Source: Streptococcus panodentis (GTDB taxonomy: Bacteria; Bacillota; Bacilli; Lactobacillales; Streptococcaceae). Taken from it: a DNA stretch of 64,000 nucleotides. Below, piece by piece: positions 1 through 9,474 of the stretch. Position numbers and translations under genes: made by a program. The notes beneath the pieces were generated by a model, which saw nothing but the letters and a program-made list of their open reading frames with translations, was not told the DNA's origin and did no database searches. The stretch is from positions 28,376 to 92,375 of the forward strand of contig NZ_QFAY01000011.1 in assembly GCF_017884005.1 (NCBI RefSeq), given 5' to 3'. Numbering within the stretch: position 1 is the stretch's first letter; each line of letters starts with the position of its first letter.

Positions 1-1
1 T

Positions 2-658
2 GGCGAGCGCTACTATATCCTGCCGACCGCTCAGGACCACAAGCGGGCCTATGACGGCGACAAGGGGCCCAATACCGGCGGAATGGGCGCCTATGCACCG
101 GTGCCCCATCTGGCTGCGGAGGTGGTTGAGACTTCTATCCAGACTATCATCAAGCCGGTCCTTGAGGGCATGATAGCAGAAGGGCGGCCCTATCTGGGCG
201 TGCTCTATGCCGGTCTTATCCTGACAGCTGACGGCCCTAAGGTCATCGAGTTCAATTCCCGCTTTGGCGATCCGGAGACCCAGATCATCCTGCCCCGCCT
301 GACTTCTGACTTTGCGCAGAACATCACGGACATTTTGGCTGGGAAGGAGCCTAAGATTACTTGGCTGGATGCGGGCGTGACCCTGGGCGTGGTCGTGGCA
401 TCAGAGGGCTACCCGCTGGCTTATGAGAAGGGCGTAAAGCTTCCTGCCAAGACCGAGGAGGACATCATCACCTACTATGCCGGGGCTCAGTTTGCGGAAA
501 ATGGCTCCGCCCTGCTGTCCAACGGCGGCCGGGTCTACATGCTGGTCACCACAGCCGACAGCGTTCGGGCTGCGCAGGAAAGAATTTACGACCAACTAGA
601 AAAACAAGACACCGCAGGCCTCTTTTACCGGACCGATATCGGAAGCAAGGCCTTGTAA
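2..658 (+). CDS. purD: phosphoribosylamine-glycine ligase (GAR synthetase), 3' part
   Basis: This is the C-terminal two thirds of PurD, which ligates glycine to phosphoribosylamine in purine synthesis. The frame is open from base 2, so the gene begins upstream of the window. The ATP-grasp core is visible: the GPNTGGMGAY loop, then EFNSRFGDPETQ with its metal-binding Glu and Asn, then the C-terminal barrel domain ending near GLFYRTDIGSKAL. It lies upstream of purE and purK in the same orientation, so it belongs to a purine operon. No terminator is visible between it and the next gene. Confidence 0.95.
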   Translation, partial: GERYYILPTAQDHKRAYDGDKGPNTGGMGAYAPVPHLAAEVVETSIQTIIKPVLEGMIAEGRPYLGVLYAGLILTADGPKVIEFNSRFGDPETQIILPRLTSDFAQNITDILAGKEPKITWLDAGVTLGVVVASEGYPLAYEKGVKLPAKTEEDIITYYAGAQFAENGSALLSNGGRVYMLVTTADSVRAAQERIYDQLEKQDTAGLFYRTDIGSKAL

Positions 659-699
659 AGCCAACACATCAAGCTTTAAACATATAAATAATTTAAAAA

Positions 700-1893
700 A
701 TGCCAAACAGACTACTGTTCTTAGAAGGTTCCAGCCTAACCTCGCGGGAGACTCTGACGGTTTTGCTCAAATCAGGCTATAAAATTGATGTTCTGTCTCC
801 CAGCAGATTTCCCATTGCAGCCTTCAGTCGGCTGACTCACAGAATTCCGACGGTTGATGTCAATCGTTTTCCGACAGACTACTTGAAGCAGGTGCAGCAG
901 CTGCTGGATCAAAAAACCTACACAGCTATCCTGCCGACCCATGAAGAGGGCTGGTTGCTGGCCAATGGAAAGCCGTTTTTACCCGCATTTCTGCCGATTG
1001 CACTGGCTGATAAGGAGCAGTTTGAAAAACTGGCCGGAAAGATTGCTTTTGCCGAGACTGCAGATCGGCTGGGTCTGCCCATCCCTAAGTGGGAACAGGT
1101 CAAGGATGCAGACTCTATCCGCCTGGACTACCCCTACTGGCTGAAGGCAGACTATGGCACCGCCGGGCGTTCGGTCTATCAGATCAGCAATCAAGATGAC
1201 TTGCTGCAGGCTGCCGAGCTTTTATCCGCTAATGACGAAAGATGGATGGTCCAGCAAGATATAGCTGGGGACTACGGTCAGGTGCAGGCAGTGTTTGACC
1301 ATGGCCGCTTGCTGGCAGTGCATACCAGCCTAAAAGCGGGGGCAGGTGCAGGCGGTTCGGCTGCGGCCAGATTAAGCATAGCATCTGAGGAGACAAGAGA
1401 ACATGCTGAAAAATTAGGCCGGTTTTTAAAATGGCACGGCAGTCTGACCTTGGATTTTATCCGCAGGGAAGGGCAGTTTTACTATATCGAGTGCAATCCC
1501 CGAATGGTGGAGCCGGCTAATGCTTACAAAGCTGGGGTTCATTTCCCCAAAATCATGATAGACCTAGCCACTCACAGCTATGCGGAGCCTGAGGTCAGAC
1601 TTGGTCAGGCAGGGATACAGACACATAGTCTCATGGCCTTGATCATCGGCACTGCAGAGAGGACGAAAAGCAGGATAAAAATCCTCCAGACCATCAGGCA
1701 GTGGCTTTGGAAGAGCGATAGTCAGGAAGTGCTGATGCCTGTCTGGCAGGATTTTCCAAGCTTTATACCTCTTGCGACGGTTACGCTTCGTCTCTTGATC
1801 AATCCGAAGAGCGTGAAACATCTGGTTGATCAGACGGTCAAACATTACAGCGTGGAGCCAGCCACCGTGAAAAATATTGAGCAAAAAATTTAG
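700..1893 (+). CDS. ATP-grasp superfamily ligase, substrate unknown
   Basis: A 397-residue protein that reads as an ATP-grasp enzyme. An N-terminal pre-ATP-grasp fold is followed by a lid and catalytic region with [12 protein letters not shown] and, near residues 262-270, [11 protein letters not shown], the metal-binding Glu/Asn pair seen in carbamoyl-phosphate-synthase-like and carboxylate-amine ligases. The gene sits between purD and purE, where many streptococci have no enzyme of this size. No Shine-Dalgarno sequence precedes the ATG at 700, and the leader is AT-rich. The stop lies 19 bases before the purE start. Co-transcription with the pur genes is likely, but a purine role is only inference, and the substrate cannot be read from the sequence. 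Confidence 0.7.
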   Translation: MPNRLLFLEGSSLTSRETLTVLLKSGYKIDVLSPSRFPIAAFSRLTHRIPTVDVNRFPTDYLKQVQQLLDQKTYTAILPTHEEGWLLANGKPFLPAFLPIALADKEQFEKLAGKIAFAETADRLGLPIPKWEQVKDADSIRLDYPYWLKADYGTAGRSVYQISNQDDLLQAAELLSANDERWMVQQDIAGDYGQVQAVFDHGRLLAVHTSLKAGAGAGGSAAARLSIASEETREHAEKLGRFLKWHGSLTLDFIRREGQFYYIECNPRMVEPANAYKAGVHFPKIMIDLATHSYAEPEVRLGQAGIQTHSLMALIIGTAERTKSRIKILQTIRQWLWKSDSQEVLMPVWQDFPSFIPLATVTLRLLINPKSVKHLVDQTVKHYSVEPATVKNIEQKI

Positions 1894-1912
1894 TTTATTT
1901 AAAGGAGAAAGA

Positions 1913-2401
1913 ATGAAACCACTCATTTCCATCATCATGGGTTCCAAATCCGACTGGGCCACCATGCAGAAAAGCGCTGAAATATTAGACAAGTTTGGCG
2001 TGGCCTATGAAAAGAAGGTTGTCTCTGCCCACCGGACACCGGACCTCATGTTTAAGCATGCAGAGGAAGCCCGCGGCCGTGGCATCAAGGTCATCATTGC
2101 TGGAGCCGGCGGGGCAGCCCATCTGCCGGGCATGGTGGCAGCCAAAACCACCCTGCCGGTCATCGGTGTACCGGTCAAGTCTCGGGCTCTGAGCGGTCTG
2201 GACTCGCTCTACTCCATCGTTCAGATGCCGGGCGGCGTGCCGGTTGCGACCATGGCTATCGGGGAAGCTGGTGCCACCAATGCGGCTTTGACAGCCCTGC
2301 GTATCCTCTCTATTGAGGATGCCGACCTAGCAGCAGCGCTGGAAGAATTTCACGCTGAACAAGGCAAGATTGCAGAGGAGTCGACTAATGAGCTCAACTA
2401 A
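1913..2401 (+). CDS. purE: N5-carboxyaminoimidazole ribonucleotide mutase
   Basis: A 162-residue class I PurE, which moves the carboxyl group of N5-CAIR to give CAIR. Visible family motifs are MGSKSDW (phosphate loop), SAHRTP, and [13 protein letters not shown] followed by PVIGVPV. The start at 1913 is chosen because AAAGGAGAAAGA precedes it and because homology begins at [11 protein letters not shown]; the frame stays open 36 bases further upstream, into the end of the ATP-grasp gene. Its last 14 bases overlap purK, indicating translational coupling with the partner enzyme that makes N5-CAIR. Confidence 0.95.
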   Translation: MKPLISIIMGSKSDWATMQKSAEILDKFGVAYEKKVVSAHRTPDLMFKHAEEARGRGIKVIIAGAGGAAHLPGMVAAKTTLPVIGVPVKSRALSGLDSLYSIVQMPGGVPVATMAIGEAGATNAALTALRILSIEDADLAAALEEFHAEQGKIAEESTNELN

Positions 2402-3458
2402 AACGATTGGCATTATCGGCGGCGGCCAGCTGGGCCAGATGATGGCTATCTCGGCTATCTACATGGGCCACAAGGTCATCACCCTGGATCCGGCGGCGGA
2501 CTGCCCGGCCTCCCGGGTTTCAGAGGTCATCGCAGCTCCTTACGACGATGTGGAGGCCCTGCGCCAGCTGGCAGACCGCTGTGATGTCCTGACCTATGAA
2601 TTTGAAAATGTCGATGCCGACGGTTTGGATGCTGTTATCAAGGAAGGGCAACTCCCTCAGGGTACGCGTCTCCTGCGCATTTCCCAAAACCGGGTGACGG
2701 AAAAGGAATTTCTGACCAGCACCGGTGTGGCGCTGGCGCCCTACCGGGTCATCCGGTCCAGCAGCGACCTGGATAACGATGACTTTGAGACCAAGCGGGT
2801 CCTCAAGACCGCTACCGGCGGCTATGACGGCCACGGTCAGGTGGTTATCAAGGATGAGGCCAGTCTGGTGACTGCGCGTGACCTGGCCGACACGGCCCTC
2901 TGCGTGCTGGAGGATTTTGTGCCCTTCAGCATGGAAATCTCGGTCATCGTCTCCGGCAACGGCCAGGACATCACGGTCTTCCCCGTTCAGGAAAATATCC
3001 ACCGCCACAATATCCTATCCAAAACCATCGTCCCAGCCCGCATTTCCCAAAGCCTAGCCGATAAGGCAGTCCAAATGGCCAAAAAAATCGCCACAGACCT
3101 GCAGCTTTCTGGTACACTATGTATAGAGATGTTTGTGGCGGGTGAGGAGATTTTGGTCAATGAAATCGCGCCGCGGCCCCACAACTCCGGCCACTACAGC
3201 ATCGAGGCCTGCGACTTTTCTCAGTTTGACACCCATATCCTGGGCGTCCTGGGCCATCCCCTGCCTGAGATCAGCCTCCACGCCCCCGCTGTCATGCTCA
3301 ATGTCCTGGGCCAGCACATGGGAGCCGCCCGGACCTATGTCCAGCAGCACCCCAAGGCCCACCTCCACCTCTACGGCAAGGAAGAAGCCAAGCACAACCG
3401 CAAGATGGGGCATGTGACGGTCTTTAGTGATGAGCCGGATGAGGTGCAGGAGTTTTAA
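2388..3458 (+). CDS. purK: N5-carboxyaminoimidazole ribonucleotide synthase
   Basis: A 356-residue ATP-grasp PurK, which uses ATP and bicarbonate to carboxylate AIR. The N-terminus [13 protein letters not shown] is the classical PurK opening. The nucleotide-binding region includes [12 protein letters not shown], and the metal site is [19 protein letters not shown]. The start at 2388 follows a GAGGAG ribosome site lying inside purE. The next 60 bases switch abruptly to AT-rich sequence, which marks the edge of an accessory island before purB. Confidence 0.95.
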   Translation: MSSTKTIGIIGGGQLGQMMAISAIYMGHKVITLDPAADCPASRVSEVIAAPYDDVEALRQLADRCDVLTYEFENVDADGLDAVIKEGQLPQGTRLLRISQNRVTEKEFLTSTGVALAPYRVIRSSSDLDNDDFETKRVLKTATGGYDGHGQVVIKDEASLVTARDLADTALCVLEDFVPFSMEISVIVSGNGQDITVFPVQENIHRHNILSKTIVPARISQSLADKAVQMAKKIATDLQLSGTLCIEMFVAGEEILVNEIAPRPHNSGHYSIEACDFSQFDTHILGVLGHPLPEISLHAPAVMLNVLGQHMGAARTYVQQHPKAHLHLYGKEEAKHNRKMGHVTVFSDEPDEVQEF

Positions 3459-3519
3459 AAGTCGAACTATTAAGACAACATTATCGAGAAGTTTCCAAAA
3501 ATGAAAGGTTAAGTATCAA

Positions 3520-4605
3520 ATGAAGGAGTCAGAAGTATATACTAGACTTGGAATGAGTGGAAAAAATGAGTTTGAATCCATAGTTGGTTTTGAAACAAAG
3601 TATCACGAAGAAGGTTCTTATTTTGAGATACTAAGAGGAAAAACTGTCATACCTAGATTACCTAAATCTAAGTCGCAAGGATGGCATGTTACTTTAGATG
3701 GAGAAACATCACATAATGACACTCCGGATTTAAACTTAACACTAGATCTTCCAGAGGGAAATCCGCAAAAAGTAAATGGTCAAAACTTCTTTCATAGAGG
3801 ACATATTTTAGCAAAAGAATTTTATAATTTTATACCTAATGAGGCTGAGGCCAAGAGAAAAATCAAGGATAATGCCAAAAATGGTTTTATTCAGTTTAGT
3901 GAATCTAATATGCAACAAACTAAAAAGAATATATTCTCTAGACAAAGTCAAGCATATTATGAAAATAGAATTGCTGAGTATCTTAGGGCTACTAAAAATA
4001 AGATATCATATCAAGTAAGAGTTTATTTTTATGACAAAAATGATCAGATTCCCGTTGGAACTAGAGTGTCGTTTAAAACAAAAGATATGAGCTTGGAAGC
4101 TGAACTATGTAATGATGTATTTGTTCCAAATTTTGATAAAGATTTTGATTTATCAAAATCAACTGGATATGCTGGTCAAGAAAGTTATAGAGAATTTTAC
4201 GCTAACGGATATGATGAAGAATACAGAAACTGTTTTAGTAATATTGTTAGGGTAGAGAATAGCGCTTTAGTTAGTCGAACATTTGATGAGAATCATAATC
4301 AAATCTTTTATTATGTACAAGAAAATTTAACTGGTAGTTCAGGTTTGTTTTTGACATGTGACGATGCATATTGGGTTTATCATACTAATCCAGAAGATGT
4401 GCTAATTGAAAATTTCACAAAAGAAGAGTTTTTTAGTAAATATCTTCCCAGAAAATATTATTATCCAGCTCGAAATGAAACGTCAAATATTTCAGCAATA
4501 TTTTTTGATTGGCCTACTGTAGAAGCATTACCTGGATTTGCGATGCCAGGTAAGAAGCAGTACACCATAGAAAAAGCAACTGAAATACTTAATTGGATAG
4601 AATAG
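3520..4605 (+). CDS. DNA/RNA non-specific (beta-beta-alpha metal) endonuclease, cytoplasmic
   Basis: A 361-residue protein with a central NUC-type nuclease domain. HRGHILAKEF places the general-base His near residue 95. A downstream helix with NMQQ (Asn about 130) and YYEN (Glu about 148) matches the metal-binding helix of streptococcal Spd/EndA-like nucleases, and YQVRVYFYDKNDQIP matches the following strand. The usual DRGH is HRGH here. There is no signal peptide, unlike secreted streptococcal nucleases, and about 150 further residues of unknown role follow. It is clearly AT-richer than purK and purB. A role in defence or as a toxin is inference from composition and company. Confidence 0.7.
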   Translation: MKESEVYTRLGMSGKNEFESIVGFETKYHEEGSYFEILRGKTVIPRLPKSKSQGWHVTLDGETSHNDTPDLNLTLDLPEGNPQKVNGQNFFHRGHILAKEFYNFIPNEAEAKRKIKDNAKNGFIQFSESNMQQTKKNIFSRQSQAYYENRIAEYLRATKNKISYQVRVYFYDKNDQIPVGTRVSFKTKDMSLEAELCNDVFVPNFDKDFDLSKSTGYAGQESYREFYANGYDEEYRNCFSNIVRVENSALVSRTFDENHNQIFYYVQENLTGSSGLFLTCDDAYWVYHTNPEDVLIENFTKEEFFSKYLPRKYYYPARNETSNISAIFFDWPTVEALPGFAMPGKKQYTIEKATEILNWIE

Positions 4606-4613
4606 AATAAATC

Positions 4614-4691
4614 AGAGAGGCTGAAGTTTATACTCGATTTAAAAATCCTTTTCACACTGAAAGGAAGGATTACTCACACCGAATGTAATAA
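4614..4691 (+). pseudogene. short gene remnant resembling the nuclease 5' end
   Basis: In one frame this stretch reads REAEVYTRFKNPFHTERKD and ends at a TAA at 4689-4691. Its first nine residues resemble the first codons of the upstream nuclease (KESEVYTRL). This suggests that the nuclease was inserted into or beside a small resident gene whose 5' end is now present twice in diverged form. No start codon with a ribosome site is visible. The match is short and could be chance. Confidence 0.35.
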
Positions 4692-4724
4692 CTTGAATAT
4701 AAGTTGTGGTCTTGGGTAAATATT

Positions 4725-4952
4725 ATGATTCAAATTATCGTGAATGCTTTTGTAGAAGACGGCAAAGAAAATGCAATTGTGGAAGTCATGTTCGCTAGTA
4801 GTGACCATGAAAAAGTGCAAGAAAAATTTCAAGAACTGATAACTTAACTTCCTAATAAATATATGATAATTTGTGACTTACCACTGGATACTAACTTGAA
4901 TGAACTGGGACATTATCCGTCAGTGGTGATAGGGAAAGAGGAGTTTGAGTAG
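4725..4952 (+). pseudogene. small protein gene interrupted by an in-frame stop
   Basis: An ATG at 4725 opens a 75-codon frame that is broken once, by TAA at 4845-4847 after 40 codons. It then continues in the same frame from LPNKYMIICDLPLD to a natural stop at 4950-4952. Both halves read like one small acidic protein (MIQIIVNAFVEDGKENAI, then HYPSVVIGKEEFE), so a nonsense mutation is the simplest view. No good ribosome site precedes the ATG. The family is not recognised with certainty. The gene ends 9 bases before the next start. Confidence 0.5.
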
Positions 4953-4961
4953 GGAGGTTTT

Positions 4962-6215
4962 ATGGGACTATTTAATTTTGGAAAACCAAGAGATGAAGTT
5001 TTAGAGGCTAAGTTAAAAAAGCTAGCTTCTGATATTGAATTAAAAAAGTCTGATTTAGCAAATTTAAAACAAGAAATAAGAATAAGTAAAGAAATTATCT
5101 CATTAAATGCTGAACTTAATCGAAAGAAAGAAGAATTAGCACATTTGAATGAGGAAATAGCTGTTGCTAATGATAATCTAAATTTACAAGAATTTGGTTT
5201 CTTTGAAAGGCACTATAAATTTTCTGATAGTGTAAAATATAAAGACAAACTAGATACTTTAAGGATGCAACAAAAATCCATGACTAAAAATGGAACTGCT
5301 GGTAGAATAATCTCTCCAATGCTTTTAGATAATAGTAAAAGCAAGGGAAGAACTATGCAAAACCAACTGATTAAAGCTGCTTTGAGAGGATTTAATGGAG
5401 AAGCCGATGCTTTGTTAGTTAAGGTTTCAGTGGTAAATGTTGACAAAAAAGTTAAGGCTCTTAGAAAAGCATTTGAACAACTGAATAAAATGTATTCACG
5501 AAATTTAGTCGAAATAACTTATCAATATCTGGAGTTAAAAATTGAGGAGTTACGCTTAGCAGCAGAGTATGAGCTTCAAAAGCAAGAAGAAAAAGAGTTG
5601 CTCCGTGAACAGCGAGAAAAAGAACGTGAGGATAAAAAACTTCAAGCGGAAATTAAAGCTCGTAGAAAACAACTTGAAAAAGACCGAGCCCATTTTAAGA
5701 ACATGCTTCAAAAAGTGGAAGAATTGTTAAAAAACGCTAAGGATGAAGAAATTGAAGAATTGAAACTTCAATTAGCTGAATATCAAGACAAACTTTCAGA
5801 ATTAGATGAAATTGAGGAAGACATAGATTATCGCGAAGGTCACGCTACTGCAGGGTATGTCTATGTTATTTCCAATATTGGTTCCTTTGGGGAAGGTGTC
5901 TACAAGATAGGCGTCACTCGTCGATTAGAACCATTGGAACGTATTCGGGAATTAAGCAGTGCGTCTGTACCATTCCAATTTGATGTTCATGCCTTAATTT
6001 TCAGTGAAGAAGCATTTGCGTTAGAGACGACATTGCACAATCAACTCTCAGAATATCGAGTAAATAAAGTCAATGGTCGTAAAGAATACTTTAAAGTTCC
6101 GTTTGAAAAAGTAAAAGAAATTTTGTATTCTCATAAAGAATTGACAATAGAACTGACTGAAAATGCAGAAGCATTTGAGTATAGACAAACTAAAGCTATT
6201 GAAGAAAAGCCTTAA
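4962..6215 (+). CDS. DUF4041-type coiled-coil protein with C-terminal T5orf172/GIY-YIG nuclease domain
   Basis: A 417-residue protein. Residues 1-60 and about 180-290 are strongly charged coiled coil rich in Glu and Lys. The middle, about residues 75-190, fits the DUF4041 pattern. The C-terminus from about residue 297 has GYVYVISN, VYKIGVTRR, a basic RIRELSSASVP strand and an ALETTLHNQL helix with the expected Glu: the T5orf172 (Bro-N/GIY-YIG-like) fold. AGGGAGGTTTT gives a good ribosome site for ATG 4962. Such proteins are common in phages and genomic islands of Firmicutes. The gene is AT-rich like the nuclease upstream. A DNA-cleaving defence or phage-related role is inference. Confidence 0.75.
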   Translation: MGLFNFGKPRDEVLEAKLKKLASDIELKKSDLANLKQEIRISKEIISLNAELNRKKEELAHLNEEIAVANDNLNLQEFGFFERHYKFSDSVKYKDKLDTLRMQQKSMTKNGTAGRIISPMLLDNSKSKGRTMQNQLIKAALRGFNGEADALLVKVSVVNVDKKVKALRKAFEQLNKMYSRNLVEITYQYLELKIEELRLAAEYELQKQEEKELLREQREKEREDKKLQAEIKARRKQLEKDRAHFKNMLQKVEELLKNAKDEEIEELKLQLAEYQDKLSELDEIEEDIDYREGHATAGYVYVISNIGSFGEGVYKIGVTRRLEPLERIRELSSASVPFQFDVHALIFSEEAFALETTLHNQLSEYRVNKVNGRKEYFKVPFEKVKEILYSHKELTIELTENAEAFEYRQTKAIEEKP

Positions 6216-6240
6216 CTTTGCGACCGCAGGTTGCCTACCC

Positions 6241-6358
6241 GATGTTTCACGCCGTGGGGAGAGCGTGAGCGACGGAAATCTTGAGACCTTGGGCTCAAGA
6301 TTTAGTCATGAGATTCCGAAGGAAGCTGCTGACGTCCGCCCCACTTAAGTGAAACATC
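6241..6358 (+). ncRNA. branched structured element, copy A (5' of purB)
   Basis: A nested set of helices can be drawn directly. The outer stem GATGTTTCAC (6241-6250) pairs with GTGAAACATC (6349-6358). Next GTGGGG (6254-6259) pairs with CCCCAC (6339-6344), and CGGA (6273-6276) with TCCG (6335-6338). A 9-bp hairpin AATCTTGAG/CTCAAGATT follows, then GTCA (6305-6308) with TGAC (6330-6333) enclosing a TTCC-GAA-GGAA hairpin. The same plan recurs at 9601-9737 with different stem sequences that still pair. It ends 22 bases before purB, so it is probably in the purB leader. Strand and function are unknown. Confidence 0.6.
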
Positions 6359-6380
6359 AAAAAGAAAGGAAAAATAAAAA

Positions 6381-7676
6381 ATGATCAACCGTTATTCACG
6401 CCCTGAGATGGCGAACATTTGGACTGAGGAAAACAAGTACCGGGCTTGGCTGGAGGTCGAGATTCTGGCTGATGAGGCTTGGGCGGAGCTGGGTGAGATT
6501 CCCAAGGAGGATGTGGCCCTGATTCGTCAGAAGGCGGATTTTGATATTGACCGCATTTTGGAGATTGAGCAGGAGACTCGCCATGATGTGGTGGCCTTCA
6601 CCCGGGCGGTGTCGGAGACCCTGGGTGAGGAGCGCAAGTGGGTCCACTATGGCCTGACCTCGACCGATGTGGTGGATACGGCCTACGGCTACCTCTACAA
6701 GCAGGCCAATGACATCATCCGTGAGGACCTGCGCCGTTTCACGGACATCATTGCGGAGCGGGCGCGGGAGCACAAGTTTACCATCATGATGGGCCGGACC
6801 CATGGGGTGCATGCGGAGCCGACGACTTTCGGATTGAAACTCGCGACCTGGTACAGCGAAATGAAGCGCAATATCGAGCGGTTTGAGCTTGCGGCTGCCG
6901 GTGTGGAGGCTGGGAAAATCTCCGGTGCAGTGGGGAATTTTGCCAATATCCCGCCATTTGTGGAACAATATGTCTGCGACAAGCTGGGCATCCGGGCTCA
7001 GGAAATTTCAACTCAGGTCCTGCCGCGCGACCTCCACGCTGAATACTTCTCAACTTTGGCCCTGATTGCCACGTCCATCGAACGCATGGCAACGGAAATC
7101 CGCGGCCTGCAGAAGTCTGAGCAGCGTGAAGTAGAGGAATTTTTCGCCAAGGGTCAAAAGGGATCCTCGGCCATGCCCCACAAGCGCAATCCAATCGGCT
7201 CTGAAAATATGACCGGTCTGGCTCGCGTCATCCGCGGTCATCTGGTGACGGCTTTTGAGAATGTTTCCCTCTGGCATGAGCGCGACATTTCCCACTCATC
7301 TGCAGAGCGCATCATCGCGCCGGACACCACCATTCTGATTGACTACATGCTCAACCGCTTCGGCAATATTGTCAAAAATCTGACCGTTTTCCCAGAAAAC
7401 ATGAAGCGCAATATGAACTCGACCTTCGGTCTTATCTTCAGCCAGCGGGCTATGCTGACCTTGATTGAGAAAGGAATGACCCGCGAGCAGGCTTACGATC
7501 TGGTCCAGCCCAAGACCGCCCAGTCCTGGGACAATCAGGTCGATTTCAAGCCGCTGCTGGAAGCCGACCCAGAAGTCACTTCCCGCCTGACCCAGGAAGA
7601 AATCGACGAAATCTTCAACCCAGTCTACTACACCAAGCGCGTGGATGAGATCTTCAAGCGCGTGGGGTTGGACTAA
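6381..7676 (+). CDS. purB: adenylosuccinate lyase
   Basis: A 431-residue PurB, which cleaves SAICAR and adenylosuccinate to release fumarate in purine synthesis. It carries the fumarase/aspartase-family signature [15 protein letters not shown], the TSTDVVDT and [11 protein letters not shown] active-site segments, and full family length. AAGAAAGGAAAAATAAAAA precedes the ATG. It lies directly after structured element A. Its last 45 codons occur a second time at 9327-9464, with the AT-rich ATPase gene lying between the two copies. Confidence 0.97.
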   Translation: MINRYSRPEMANIWTEENKYRAWLEVEILADEAWAELGEIPKEDVALIRQKADFDIDRILEIEQETRHDVVAFTRAVSETLGEERKWVHYGLTSTDVVDTAYGYLYKQANDIIREDLRRFTDIIAERAREHKFTIMMGRTHGVHAEPTTFGLKLATWYSEMKRNIERFELAAAGVEAGKISGAVGNFANIPPFVEQYVCDKLGIRAQEISTQVLPRDLHAEYFSTLALIATSIERMATEIRGLQKSEQREVEEFFAKGQKGSSAMPHKRNPIGSENMTGLARVIRGHLVTAFENVSLWHERDISHSSAERIIAPDTTILIDYMLNRFGNIVKNLTVFPENMKRNMNSTFGLIFSQRAMLTLIEKGMTREQAYDLVQPKTAQSWDNQVDFKPLLEADPEVTSRLTQEEIDEIFNPVYYTKRVDEIFKRVGLD

Positions 7677-7740
7677 GCTTCATATATGTTTACGCTTTGC
7701 AAAAATTAAAATTATAGTTGAGAGTTGGAAGATAATAGCC

Positions 7741-9285
7741 ATGAAAAAGATTGAAGAACTGGAAAAAATTAAAGGCGATGCATATGAATATTATAATTCT
7801 AATGCAGAGGAATTTGAACTTTTTAATAAAGTTTTCTTAGCAGACAAAATAGTAGACGAAATAAAAAATCCTAGTAAATATTTCATCATTGGAGAAAAAG
7901 GATCTGGAAAAACAGCCTATTCAGTATATTTTGCCAAAAAGAACATAGACGGAATTGAGTCTAAAATTAAATTTGTTCAAAATACAGTATATGATAAATT
8001 TATAAGGATGAAGAATAATAAATCTTTAGATATGTCATCATATAAGGATGCTTGGATGAACGTGATATATCTTGTCTTAAGTGAAGAAATAAAAGATTTA
8101 ATCCCTCAAAAGATGTTTCACAAAGGTCCTTTAAAAAAATTAAATGAAATAATTGATAATTTTTATAGCAATGCTTTTTCTCCTGAGTTTGTGCAGGCAA
8201 TAGAATTTGTAGAAAACTCTAATAATTCAATTAATGCAATGATTGATGGGGGAATTTTTAAACCAACAGTTCAATTGGGGGTGAATGTATCTGAGAAATA
8301 TACAGAAAGCAACTATCAATTAACTCTTACAAAATTATTAGAGGGATTTAAAAGTGTTTTTTCAGAAATACACCTTGATAAAAAATTCATATTATTTATT
8401 GATGGTATTGATGCTAGACCCAGCGATATAAGCCACGACGATTACATGGAATGCTTGCGAGGACTTGTAAATGCTGTCATTGAATTAAATAATTCTAATT
8501 TGAAAAATAAAGGGATAAAAGTTGCGTTGTTAATTAGACCAGATATTGTATATTCCATGTCTATACATAATATGAATCAAAAATTGAAGGATAACTCGGT
8601 GCTAATAAATTGGAGTACTGATTATGCCAATTATAGAAGTTCTAAATTATTTGAAATTGCCGATAATTTTTTCTCAAAACAACAAAGTTTAAGTCGTCAA
8701 AAGGGGCTGACTTGGGATTACTATTTCCCATATAAAGTTTCAGGAAAAGGATATGGAGAGGAAGAGGACTCATTTATAGAATTTTTACGGTATTCGTTAT
8801 ATAAACCACGAGATATCCTTACCATGTTGAATGATTTAGTAGATAAAAATCAAGGTGAGACATTCAGTAAAGATAATTTTTTAGATATTGTAAAGTCTGA
8901 CTATTCTAAGTATTTGCTTGGAGAGCTTAAGGATTTCATGCTAATCTACATGAAAGATGAAGAGTTTAATGTGTTTCGGAAGTTTATTAAAAGTTTTAAA
9001 ACGAAACGTTTTACATATTCAACCTTTGAAGACAAATATGAATCGTTTATAAAAAAACAAAAGCGCTATGGAGAAACAATCCCTGTGATGATGAAGACTC
9101 CAGAGGATACTTTACAATTACTCTATGACACAAATATTATAGGATATGCAGAAAATAGTAACGGTAAAGAATTTTGGAGTTTCAAGGAACGTAGTTATAG
9201 TGATGTTAAACCAGAAGTTAATGTTGATGCTAGCCAGTTCAAGTTCCACAAAGCTTATGCCCGAGCGTTTAAGATAGGATTTTAG
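7741..9285 (+). CDS. P-loop ATPase of the Sll1717/FunZ-like type
   Basis: A 514-residue AT-rich gene. Walker A is IIGEKGSGKTAY (residues about 49-60) and Walker B is KKFILFIDGIDARP (about 214-226). Later blocks (RPDIVYSM, YKPRDILTMLNDL) match the STAND-like or AAA-related organisation of the P-loop ATPase, Sll1717 family as I know it. No membrane segment or nuclease motif is seen. The start at 7741 is chosen over upstream in-frame starts because those would run back into the purB tail. The Shine-Dalgarno is weak (TTGGAAG). The gene lies exactly between intact purB and a copy of the purB 3' end, so it looks like horizontally acquired cargo. A defence role is plausible but unproven. Confidence 0.6.
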   Translation: MKKIEELEKIKGDAYEYYNSNAEEFELFNKVFLADKIVDEIKNPSKYFIIGEKGSGKTAYSVYFAKKNIDGIESKIKFVQNTVYDKFIRMKNNKSLDMSSYKDAWMNVIYLVLSEEIKDLIPQKMFHKGPLKKLNEIIDNFYSNAFSPEFVQAIEFVENSNNSINAMIDGGIFKPTVQLGVNVSEKYTESNYQLTLTKLLEGFKSVFSEIHLDKKFILFIDGIDARPSDISHDDYMECLRGLVNAVIELNNSNLKNKGIKVALLIRPDIVYSMSIHNMNQKLKDNSVLINWSTDYANYRSSKLFEIADNFFSKQQSLSRQKGLTWDYYFPYKVSGKGYGEEEDSFIEFLRYSLYKPRDILTMLNDLVDKNQGETFSKDNFLDIVKSDYSKYLLGELKDFMLIYMKDEEFNVFRKFIKSFKTKRFTYSTFEDKYESFIKKQKRYGETIPVMMKTPEDTLQLLYDTNIIGYAENSNGKEFWSFKERSYSDVKPEVNVDASQFKFHKAYARAFKIGF

Positions 9286-9326
9286 AGTGTAACAATTTTA
9301 TTACTTTACAGCTAATTTCAGAATAA

Positions 9327-9464
9327 ATTGACTTCAAGCCGCTCCTCGAAGCCGACCCAGAAGTCACTTCCCGCCTGACCCAGGAAGAAATCGACGAAAT
9401 CTTCAACCCAGTCTACTACACCAAGCGCGTGGATGAGATTTTCAAGCGTGTGGGGTTGGACTAA
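9327..9464 (+). repeat. duplicated 3' end of purB
   Basis: This stretch encodes [20 protein letters not shown] onward to the PurB stop, the same last 45 residues as purB positions 7539-7676, with only a few, mostly third-position, differences (for example CTGCTG to CTCCTC and ATCTTC to ATTTTC). A TAA lies directly upstream in the same frame, so it is not expressed as a protein on its own. It keeps the natural downstream terminator at 9475-9508, which suggests this copy is the original purB end and that the incoming segment carried its own purB end. Confidence 0.9.
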
Positions 9465-9474
9465 AAACACATAA

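Noticed and set aside
1..700. Purine riboswitch in the pur region
   Set aside because: No purine aptamer fold is visible before any pur gene in the window; the operon leader lies upstream of the window.
6241..6250. Outer arms of element A as terminal inverted repeats of a transposon
   Set aside because: The arms differ completely between copies A and B, whereas transposon ends would be shared; they behave as stem arms or as pre-existing palindromes.
6163..6348. 61-codon frame before purB
   Set aside because: It overlaps the end of the GIY-YIG gene in another frame and runs through the structured element; the helices explain the sequence better.
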